In this document: piece after piece, positions 36,254-45,923 of the stretch
How positions within the stretch are numbered: position 1 is the first letter of the stretch
How the letters are laid out: each line of letters starts with the position of its first letter
Assembly: GCA_034638255.1 (NCBI GenBank)
Contig: JAWPGT010000014.1
Location: 310,001-374,000 of the forward strand
Direction: 5' to 3'
DNA: 64,000 nt
DNA from: Coprinus comatus
Lineage: Eukaryota; Basidiomycota; Agaricomycetes; Agaricales; Agaricaceae
The notes under the pieces: generated by a model
Seen by the model: only the letters and a program-made list of their open reading frames with translations
Database searches by the model: none
What the model was told of the DNA's origin: nothing
Position numbers and translations under genes: made by a program

Positions 36254-37384
36254 ATGAACCGCCAGCAGAATCCAGTTATCAGACGTGTACCCCTCGATTC
36301 AAACCTTTTGGCATTGGATGACGACCAAACCGAATTCTTAAAGTCATTGACAGGTATTACAGATGTAAAGGCTCTTAGAGAGCATATCATCACTATGCAA
36401 GAAAAAGCGTATCAGGTAGGGGATTACAATAACACATCTATTATCGCTTATGGCTTCGCACAGGTTTACCCATTTCCATGCATACGTTATTTCCGATTTC
36501 TTGGGTTGGTTTTTGATTCATTAAAAGCTGTAACACAGTAGTAACCAGTAATTATTAGGTTTGTGATATCCTCCTTGCCAGCATATAAAAATGCACTCCA
36601 GCTTTACAAAACGAGGCCAGGAGCCATATTACTAGATCTTGGCTGTTTCTGTGAGTTTAAAGTCTATCAAATGCGGCTCTACGGAGTAGATCTAATGAGA
36701 TAATGCTACACAGTTGGTGGTGATACAAGAAGAGCTGTATACGATGGTTGGCCAGCAGAGAATATTGTAGCCTCGGATCTTGAACCTTGTGAGTTTATGT
36801 TCAGTGACCGACTGGGAAGATGCTTAATAGACGAATGTCATGTTTGATGCAAAGCTTTCTGGGACCTCGGGCATCAATTCTTCAATACTACGCCAGAGAG
36901 CTTTCCCGTGGCGTTTGTTCCCGGAGATGCTTTCGATCTTCACATGGTTCAACCTGCGAACCCTCTCTACTTCAATGATATTGATACTCTTACTCCTCGA
37001 CCTAGCCTCCGAGATCTCAAGACTCTTACACCCTTACAAGGACATGTATCAGCCATCTATGTATCTGCTGTTTTCCACTTATTCGATGAGGAGCAACAAG
37101 AGACCTTAGCTAGACGACTCGCATCCCTACTTTCTCCTGAACCAGGATCAGTTATATTCGGACGTCATCTAGGCTTACCTAAGAAAGGGTCTATGAAACT
37201 CACCGTCGCCGGAAGGGAAATCTTTTGTCACAGTCCTCAATCATGGTCCGAATTGTGGAATGGTTTGGTATTTAAAGAAGGGACAGTAAAAGTGGAAGTG
37301 GATCTCAAAGTCGTTTTCGAGGATAGCCCGGATGAAGGAGGATTGAAACACAGGATGTTAGTGTGGTCGGTTACAAGACTGTAA
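36254..37384 (+). CDS. Small SAM-dependent methyltransferase (copy 2, inside the inverted-repeat unit)
   Basis: Paralogue of 21099-22376. Exons 36254-36415, 36464-36504, 36559-36650, 36714-36788 and 36855-37384 give 299 residues in frame. Conserved blocks are AILLDLGCFFGGDTRRA, IVASDLEP, FPVAFVPGDAFDLHM, AIYVSAVFHLFDEEQQ and LLSPEPGSVIFGR, with the final VWSVTRL against WCVTRL in copy 1. The internal exons keep the 41, 92 and 75 nt sizes, so it was copied as DNA and not through mRNA. It lacks about 30 N-terminal residues of copy 1. No disabling change seen; all motifs are intact. Lies only in the left arm of the unit, transcribed inward. Confidence 0.82.
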
Positions 37385-37720
37385 ATGTCACAGATAAAAT
37401 GCAATGTACTTTTATATTTATATGACTTATCCCCCTACTCAATCGCATCAGGCTTATTATATCAACATTTTGCATTTACAAGACAATGGAGAAGTCCATA
37501 AATGGTAATTGAATGTCCTTTTCCGGATCTGATGCCCAGAAACCGCAAACACGCATGCTTTTTCTATACGTAAATTGGTTCTTGTCAACACGTCCTGTGA
37601 AGTTGAAATCCAACTCACTCACATCCTACACCTCTTTGCATCAACAGAAAACATACTAGGTCCACAAAAATTATTTAATATTCCAGATCACGCGAAACAT
37701 CACTGACAACGACATTGCCC

Positions 37721-39219
37721 GTGAAGACGGGTACCCCTATCAAAATATCTAACGACAGTGAATCGGTGCGCTCAACTCACATGTAAACCTTCAAGTGGTT
37801 AAAACAGTTCTACTTTTTTTTTTAATAGGAAGTCGGAAACGTGGAGACGAGCACTGCACCACCGCGAAAGCGAACAAGGCTTAACAAAGAGGGACAAGCT
37901 GGTCCTTCGAGGTCGAAAAAACTAGTGGGAGTGGAACGAAGGGAAGAATCTGACGACGAAGATAGGAAATGGGTTCATACTAGAATCAGTTTGAGTCCTG
38001 TTAGGAATACCCCGAAAGTCGTCCCCAACAAAGACAGAAAGTCCAAATTAATATCAAGAGGCTAAGTCTGAGTCCAGTTCGACCTGTACGGTTGGAGACC
38101 GATGAAGAAGCAAGATATGCTGAAGAAAATCAAGAATGTATGTTATTCTAATCCATATCCTATAATTGAAAAGAAGCTGAATACTCCAAACTTTGTAGCC
38201 AAACGTGAAAATCAAGAAAGGCATGGAGCTAAATCAAGACACTCTGAGATCGAATCAAGCGCATGAATTGTCCAATATACGACGTTCCTCTTCCTCATGC
38301 TATACGAGATATTGCGGTTTCAAGAGCCTTTCTATCTACTACATACGGCGGTAATACTCAAAATACGTTTCCAAGTATTGGGAAAATGTTTGTCGATCGT
38401 CATGGGATGGATGATTTTATGTCTCCTGTGTTTGACTATAATCCCCAAGCCCCACAAGTTCCAGGGGCACCAGGTCTTTTCTTTGCACCAGGTTACTCCA
38501 GAAGCCTTGAAAATATTATCCGTCGACTAATTGTTCGACACAAACCATGCTCTTGGCTTTATATGGGTCAATACAAGCTTACAAGCTCAGAACCTCTCAC
38601 AGGTACAGAATGGGATGTGCAGTCTCGACTGGTGAGGAATCTTATTATATGTTGTTACGGCGCACTTCTGGTAAATTTATTGACGCATTACTTTATGCTC
38701 CTTGTGTTCCATAGTTCCACGACACTTGGGCAAAATGGATGATTGGTACTAAAAGGTCGCCCACGCCACACGCGATTCGCATAGCGGCTCGAAGACGTTA
38801 TAACAGTCAGACGCCAACAGATAAGCAAGAAAATGCTATTCTACAATCTGGGGTATATAAGGATATAACAACCGACGACATTAAGGCTGCAATGTCGTCT
38901 GGAGAAGAGGTAACGTGATATGTTTTAGCTTTACTCCATTGAAAGAGCTAGAGCGTTTTATGATTCTGATTCACAGGTTATTACAGTCTGGGAGATGAGA
39001 TGTGTTGGTTATGCTGTTGCATTTCAGCAAAGTATAGCTGAGAAGTTTCCACAATGGAAACCTAACCCAACTAAACCAAGGAAGACAAAGAAGACGGTAG
39101 TAAAGAACAAGAAACAACCTGCTCATCAGAATAATGGAAAGCGGAAACGTCGCGCAGTAGAAAGCTCGGATTCATCCTCCGAGATTTCAGAATCCGACGA
39201 GGGTGGGGATAGTGATTGA
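37721..39219 (+). pseudogene. Decayed DUF6697-like gene, left-arm copy
   Basis: Homologue of the intact gene at 44577-43115 in inverted orientation, with the same intron positions. Its start codon has become GTG (37721), the segment after KVVPN near 38035-38050 is rearranged and shifts frame, 8 bp are missing near 38111 against the right copy (GAAGAAGCAAGATATG against GAAGAAGTGATGAAGCAAG), and a 2-nt loss lies near 38243. The later exons (VPGAPGLFFAPGY, SWLYMGQYKL) are still open, so the decay is recent or partial. The C-terminal tail KRKRRAVES...SESDEGG is preserved. Confidence 0.75.
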
Positions 39220-39511
39220 CGGGGAGACACGTTTAATGTATCATGGACGAGTCCTGAGGACACATTAATATCACATTTCACTACTTTAACTACATTTTTT
39301 ATTCTGACTTGAAAGCTTTTTGTGCGAGAGTCACTTTTTAATCACTAAATTGCAGCTAGTAAGAATAGAGAAATATAATTATGGGATCATGGAACATACT
39401 AAATAAGAGAGACGAAGGAAGTGCAGTAAGCATAATGTAGCGTGAAATAAAAAAGTTAAAAGTAAGAATGTGCAAAAAGAAACCCATAATAAAATCAAAG
39501 GAATCGCTTTT

Positions 39512-39512
<1 letters not shown>

Positions 39513-39545
<33 letters not shown>
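39513..39545 (+). repeat. 33-nt poly(A) run
   Basis: Uninterrupted A run (T run on the helicase strand) ending 18 bp beyond the helicase stop codon. No clear flanking direct repeat, so I do not call an insertion here. Confidence 0.85.
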
Positions 39546-39546
<1 letters not shown>

Positions 39547-39563
39547 CATTAAAGCAGGCAATA

Positions 39564-42392
39564 TTACGAAAATAATCGAAAGCCCGGTTGTAAAACAGAT
39601 TTCCACCCTAACCATACTTCATCTTCTGGATATTCATTTGCTATTGCTGAAACAATGGAATCTGATGCTACATTCTTAAGAAAAGATCGTTTGGTACAGA
39701 TCACCATCCCTTTCTTGCACCGACTAAGCATAACGTTAGCTCGACGTTGATCTTTCAGAAACCCAATCCTATCGGTGCGAACAAGAGATACAATGATATA
39801 ATCGTCTTCATTACCTGGTGGGGACGCCTTTTTTAGAATTGCACAGGGTAATTAAGAACTGTAGACATACCTTGGAAGGAATCAACGTTGAAGACTTTGT
39901 TCTCCCATTCAAGTCCAGCATTCTTCAGCGAAGATTCTAATAGAGCTCTCTGTGCATCGTATGGTGTGATTATCCGGAAACTATGTCCCATACTTTCCAT
40001 ATTTTTAGATAGCGAGATGACAATGCGTGCCTCTTGTTCATTCTATCATGATACATATGAGTGCCAGTGGGATGATTGGTAAAAGGAAGGAAGCTTAAAA
40101 AACACACAGTTGAACTAAATCCTGTTGGTGTCTCCTGGCCATGGTCGACATCGATGAAACGGAGACAGGAATGTCCTATCACTTCATGTTCAGTGTTTAA
40201 CCTGCCGTTATATACGAGTCGAGAGATAACAGATCCTATAGCATGAGGCATACGATCTACAGGAAACCAAATGAGTTAGGCATTATGCAACGATGATCTT
40301 AAGTTGTACATACACTGAACGTCCAGAAAGATATCTTGGTGCCCTAATTCAAATATACTCCGGAGATCTGTATGCAAGTTCTGTCCATATGGTGACACTA
40401 TGGAACATTCAGTCTTGTTTTAGATTACATTGGCACTAAACATACATACGTTGTTTGGGATCACCAATGAATACCAATTTAGAGATAGTATCTCTGAAGG
40501 AGCTGATAATTGGGATATAATCCCCAACTTCTATTTGACTCGCTTCGTCGAAAACCACGAGAGTTGGTGGAACTGATCGAGCAATAATCGAAATGTAAGG
40601 ATGTGAAAGCATGCTCAGTGTGCAGAGGATGACTCTAGATCCTTCAAGCAGCGTTTCAACCGAGATATCAGGCGATATTTTGTCGGAGCGTACGATGTTA
40701 CAAGGTATCTTCGAATAGAAATGTTCATGCCTGAAAATAGTATCATCAGACTTCTGAACGAAAATAGATAAAATATAATTTCACCAGTCAAAATGAAATT
40801 CTTTTGATACTAAAAGCTTGAAATCAAAGAAATCAACACCGGCCAACTTCTCCGCAATGTTTTTTACAGCAACATTTGATTGCGCCACCAGCCATATGGT
40901 CCGAGATGTATCCTCCGAATTCATAATGCTAAGGACGGCCGCAGTGATAACGGTTGTCTTCCCAGTTCCAGGAGGGCCTTGAATAAGAACCAATCTATCT
41001 TTTCCTTCGTTGGATAATATAGCTTGGACTGCACTTTCTTGAGAAGTATTAAGAGAGTAATGAGTGAAATCAAGATCAATGGGGGTATTGAATGTCGGCA
41101 GTTTGTGTGTCGGGATGTCGGATGGAATCCAGAGATCCCGAACCAATGGTATTTGAAAGAAACCGACACCTGAGCCTGTGTTTTGGAGGATATTTCGTGT
41201 AATGGCGCTGCGACTGGTTTCTGCACATCTAGGATCTTCACGTCCTACTGTATATATTGTCACACTGTCGGCCTTTTTTGCCCCGGGAATATCAAATTGG
41301 ACCGTTTTCCCTTTTAATCGAGCGAGATGACCATCGAATATTCGCTGCCTCCCGTCTTCATTAATCTCGACTTTGTATACCTAAAAAAAAGCTAGTAAGG
41401 CTAGAAGGAAAATGAAAATGATATTAGAAATAGTACATACCTGTCCAGCCCCTGGTCGCATAATTCTCGTTTTATAACGAGATGATTTAACTGTCAGCTG
41501 CCCTTTTCGAAGTTGGTGATCGTCCTCGATTTCATTTTTCATGAATTCAGGTCGCATTGATTTTGTCACTTCCGCGTCCCTTATAGCTCGTGCTAAGAAG
41601 CTAAGTTCCTATTGCAAGATGCATATCAGGTTTCTAAGATCAGGTTTTAATGTAGTAGCAAATCTTACCCATCGACAGTAAACAGTGGTATCGATCAGCT
41701 TGGCTTCAGGCCTCGTATTTACCAAAGTGGTTCTATATGCTGCCCAAGCTCGAGTTGCAATGTTGACAGGACAGAATTCCCATGCTTCCTCGCGATGAAA
41801 AAGTTGCGCAACAGCCTTGTAATCAACATCTGGTTCATCACCAAGCGAGATTACCTTGGTGCTATTCAGATGCCGTTCACCCCTGAGACACGAAAGAATA
41901 TCAATCCCTTGGTTGATTCCAATGTCGTATCGATCACATAGGGCTGTACAGAGCTTGTCCATATAAAATGCGTACTTCGTATAAGATGGATTCAGGAGTA
42001 TATGTGTTTCAAGTTCTTTGCGAAAGCTCTGGTAGCTGAAGGTGCGCGAGCTGAACTTCACAACCATGACTTCATCATTTGAGGAAAATGCAAGAGATGC
42101 CAACTGGTGTAGACGGTTGTAAGCAGGAGCCAAACCGATCCGACCATCCTTGACTGTTGAGAGGAAGTCGTTGAGAATTTCCTCAGTCAGGTCGTCCTCA
42201 CGATAAGTGTATGCAATTGGGCCAACATCCGGAGAGTTGGGGTAAATTGACTGGCGAATGTGAAGCGCGTCGTTAGGATACTGTTTCAAAGCCTGCAAAT
42301 CGTATTAGTCAAGTAGTAGCGGTATAGCGTATACTACAAACCTTCGGTATCAATGCAATGTGGTTGTCATCACTGGTTAGAGACTTAGGCAT
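39564..42392 (-). CDS. SF1 (Upf1-like) helicase
   Basis: Exons 42392-42342, 42292-41669, 41608-41441, 41380-40785, 40730-40450, 40397-40314, 40256-40108, 40042-39871 and 39814-39564 sum to 2376 nt: 791 residues, in frame. All superfamily 1B motifs are present: Walker [10 protein letters not shown] (416-424), Walker B VVFDEAS (D541/E542), motif III IGDPKQLSP, motif IV DVQYRMP (near 602), motif V DSFQGNEDD (705-713) and motif [15 protein letters not shown] (732-744). This places it with the Upf1/Sen1/ZNFX1 group. The N-terminal 280 residues ([27 protein letters not shown]) I do not recognise. No zinc-binding or nuclease domain seen. Same direction as the intact DUF6697-like gene, whose stop is 723 bp upstream. 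Role in the unit (mobility, RNA silencing or other) unknown. Confidence 0.85.
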
Positions 42393-43114
42393 GCTGTTTG
42401 CTTGTCCACTTGGATGTAGACTGAAAGGTGCCAGCAATACCAATTTTTCGAGAGACCCGCAAGCGCTAACACTAAATTGACCTATATATAGTTTGTCCGT
42501 TCCGTAACGAGTTTAATGAGGATATTTGGGGCCTGAGGAGCATGAGTGGCATAGCTCTCTCGCGTTCATTTTGGATGATATGTATGTCTTTGATAAACAT
42601 TTGTCTGTTAAAGGAGGGCTTCTCAAGAGTCGAGTCTGAACGAATCGTGACAAAAAGAGAGTTTGAACTACCGCAATTGGTGACACCAGGGTGACATAAA
42701 GTCTAAAGCACGTGTACCATATGAATCACGATAGACCTGCGGTCAACAGACTACAGCGCCTGTTCAGCGCCACACATTGAACGTTTAAACATTGACCTGG
42801 AGGCCGGGACAGCAAGCGTTGAATAGCTTCATCCGGTATGTAGAGAGAAGAGAAAGCATCACTGAGCACTGTACCGCTAAACTCCTCACCACCTGAGTCT
42901 ATTTGAACCCTTGACGTAACTTTATAACCACTCCGTTTTTAGGGTTCGAGAGGTATATTTATTAGAGATACTACTGTTCTGTCCTTTGATTCCTAAGTAA
43001 CACACTTGTACTATATAAAATAAAATATGGCAGTAATGGACAGGGAGTTGGTGAATTAAATCCCTAGCGCCCGTACATGATGCACTGGTACCATGCGCTC
43101 CTTTATAGTATAAG
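42393..43114. other. Spacer between helicase and DUF6697-like gene
   Basis: About 720 bp without a supported gene. Probably the 3' UTR of the DUF6697-like gene and the helicase promoter. Confidence 0.55.
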
Positions 43115-44577
43115 CTATTTCCACCCCTCATCTGATTCTGAAATCTCGGAGGTAGATTCGGACGACTCAGAATCCACCACGCGACGTTTCCGCTTTTTAT
43201 TATTCTGACGTTGCTTCTTGTTCTTTTCTGCTGTCTTCTTTGTCTTCTTTGGTTTGGGTGTCCATCGCGGAAATTGTTCAGCAATACTTTGCTGGAACGC
43301 GACATCATAACCAATACATCTCATCTCCCAGACTCCAATAACCTGTGAACCATAAGTATTCTTTTTTTTTTTTTAAAACCGCATAAAGCATGCCAATTTA
43401 CCTCTTCACCAGTCAACAATGCCGCCTTAATGTCATCAGTTGTTATATTCTTGTAGGCTCCCGATTCCCGAATAGCATCTTTTTGTTCCTCTGTTGGCGT
43501 CCGACAATTATAATGTCTTCTGGCGGCGATCCGAATCACCTGTGACCCGGGAGATTTTTCAGTGCCAGCCATCCATTTGGCCCAAGTATCCTGGAACTAT
43601 GTAAAAAGAAACAGAACGCATAAAGTAACCATGACAAAATTGGGGATAGGATTCCTTACCAGCCGAGATTGTGCATTCCATTCAGCCACTGTAAGTGGTT
43701 CCGACATTGTGATCTTATATTGACCCATATAGAGCCAAGATGACGGCTTGTGTCGAACAATTAATCGATAGATATTCTTTTGAAGTTCCTCACAATATCC
43801 TGGTTCAAAGAAAAGGCCTGGTGCTCCTGGAACTTGTGGGGCTTGGGGATTAAAGTCCAACACAGGATACATGAAATCATTCATCCCATGACGATCGAGG
43901 TATGTCTTCGCAATCCTAGGAAAAGTTTCTTGGGTATTTCCACCATATTTAAAAGATAGAAAGGCTCTTGAAACAGCAACATCTCGGATAGCATGCGGAA
44001 GAGGAACGTCATAAATTGGACAATTCATGCGCTTGATTCGATCCCAGAGTGTATTTTGATTTAGCTCCATGCCTTTCTTGATTTTCACGTTTGGCTACAA
44101 AGTTTGGAGTATTCAGCTTCTTTTCAATTATAGGATATGGATTAGAATAACATACGTTCTTGATTTTCTTCAGCATATCTTGCTTCATCACTTCTTCATC
44201 GGCCTCCAACCGTACAGGTCGAACCGGACTCAGACTTAGCCTCTTGATATTAGGTTTTATGTCCTTTGACTCATCTTCGTTGGGGACGACTTTCGGGGTA
44301 TTCCTAACAGGACTCAAACTGATTCTAGAATGAACCCATTTCCTATCTTCGTCGTCAGATTCTTCCCTTCGTTCCACTTCCACTAGTTTTTTCGACCTCG
44401 AAGGGCCAGCGAGTTGTCTCTCGTTGTTAAGCCGTGTTCGCTTTCGCGGTGGTGCAGTGTATTCAATAATTTCGACATCCTACAAAAAAAAGTTGACATT
44501 TGTCAAAGTTTTTCTGTTGAATTGAAACACACGGATTCATTGTCGCTAGATATTTCGATAGGGTTATTTGTTGTCAT
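43115..44577 (-). CDS. DUF6697-like protein, right-arm intact copy
   Basis: Exons 44577-44533, 44479-44156, 44094-43660, 43596-43402 and 43342-43115 give 408 residues, in frame. The N-terminus is disordered and basic (TAPPRKRTRLNNERQ). The core has YDVPLPHAIRDVAVSRAFLS, QVPGAPGLFFEPGY (near 210-223) and SWLYMGQYKI (242-251), followed by SEPLTVAEWNAQSR; this PGAPGLFF plus W-YxGQY pattern is what I recall for the basidiomycete domain DUF6697, function unknown. The C-terminus is a Lys/Arg-rich then Ser/Glu-rich nuclear-type tail (KNKKQRQNNKKRKRR). Starts 104 bp inside the right inverted repeat, which must supply or contain its promoter. The domain name is from memory and unverified. Confidence 0.75.
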
Positions 44578-44680
44578 GGGCAACGGTGAGTGCATATGAA
44601 GTCAGCTCTTTTCGATTAACCCGTGTGATCTGGTATGTTTAACAGTGAGAATACTTACATAAAAATAACCTTGCAACAGC

Positions 44681-45614
44681 TTGTCACTCTTTCACCTACC
44701 AGTTTCTGCTCGGATTCTGCTCAACTCTCCCCAGTTACTCTCTTAATTAATTTAAAATATAAACATATAAACAAGTTACCCACATGGCATACATTACAAC
44801 TTGGAAGAACAAACGATCGGAAGACGAAAAATCAACGATCGGCTGGTTGTCTAAATTAGGCACGTTTGTATCTTCAAGTTGGATTTTGAATCCAAGTCTC
44901 TCAACGATGTTCGTCGGTGATATGGGTAGTTCCAGTGGCTCCAATGGTCTGTGCGCTGAGGCCTGAGGTCTCACCATATATAAGCCTCAAGAGGCTGGTT
45001 GGCCTTTCTTTCGTTCCTTGCCTCTTGAATCTTGATTCCCTCCATCTCCCCTCTCGTACTCTATGGAGGTACGCTTCCGTTGTCTACTACTCATCTCTTT
45101 CTTTTATTTACAGGACCCCTGGACCGTTTCTCTGTGTGTGTGTGTGGTTGGGCTGAGCTTCGTGCGGCCACCAGGGAAGTGCGAGCTCCGGAACTCAGCG
45201 CCCTTTTCTTTAGACATAGGCAGTCGTTTCTCTTTTTTGCTTCTTTTTTCTTTTCTCTCGCGGAGTTTTTGTGGTGGGTTGTTGCGAGACGGTAATATCC
45301 TTGGGGGAGCTTGGAAGTCTTACCGGAGACTATCTGACGACGGGTGGCTACTTTACCCTCCAACAATAGGGACTCAGTCCCGTTGTCTATGCTGCGCAGC
45401 CTGGTTCTATAGGGAGCAGAAATACAGAAGGTACCTCCGGGGCGATGTGGAGCCGTCATCTGCTGCTCCGTTCTTAGGCCGGTACATCCCCCCCGCGTAA
45501 CACCGAGACTTCTTCAGTAGGAGTTGGTCTTAAGAGCGCGAGGTGTTTTGATGTTTTTTCTTTTTCATTTGTGTTCGTCTTTGGTGAGTTGGCTCGTCGA
45601 AATGGTTCTTCATG
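44681..45614 (-). repeat. Right inverted repeat (about 934 bp)
   Basis: Reverse complement of 34857-35791, roughly 96 percent alike by eye. Contains the matching GT microsatellite near 45133-45145. Homology stops sharply at its inner edge (TTGTCAC at 44681). At the outer edge it fades over about 20 bp (CTTATAGCATC near 45623-45633 still resembles the left side). Confidence 0.85.
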
Positions 45615-45923
45615 ACTTTTTCTTATAGCATCTTTAGCCACGGTCTTCACTCCCTCACAACGTTCAAGGATCCGGTGAATAAATTCTTAAAGGGAGAATT
45701 ATCATCAATTATGTCATGTATCGTTTAAACTACAGTACCTGATTCGTAGTGATGTGTTTGTAGTATCGTGATAGAATACGATCTTTACATAAAAATTCTC
45801 CTCCCACAAATTGAATTATTCAGTGTGCAATAATTAGTACCATTAATTGAATGAAAACACACGAAAAGTAACATGGAATAAAGAATATATAGATAGTTTC
45901 TAAGCTTGTAGTGTTTCAAGTCC

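Larger units (their letters stand above)
34857..45614. mobile_element. 10.8 kb inverted-repeat-bounded unit with methyltransferase, DUF6697-like genes and SF1 helicase
   Basis: Two inverted repeats of about 935 bp (34857-35791 and 44681-45614) bound the unit. Inside, genes run inward from both ends: from the left a SAM methyltransferase (36254-37384) and a decayed DUF6697-like copy (37721-39219); from the right an intact DUF6697-like gene (44577-43115) and an SF1 helicase (42392-39564). The DUF6697-like block is itself inverted between the two arms, so each arm is repeat plus DUF6697-like block, with about 1.9 kb carrying the methyltransferase extra in the left arm. No transposase, reverse transcriptase or recombinase is recognisable, and I cannot identify target-site duplications. 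It may be a non-autonomous or helicase-bearing transposon, or an inverted segmental duplication. Confidence 0.6.

Noticed and set aside
36254..37384. Methyltransferase copy 2 as a pseudogene (reading frame appears broken without splicing)
   Set aside because: Removing four standard introns gives an exact 299-residue frame with all motifs.
39513..39545. Retroinsertion with poly(A) tail
   Set aside because: No matching direct repeats flank the run, unlike at 12181-12268.
34857..45614. LTR retrotransposon
   Set aside because: The repeats are inverted, not direct, and there is no gag, protease, reverse transcriptase or integrase.
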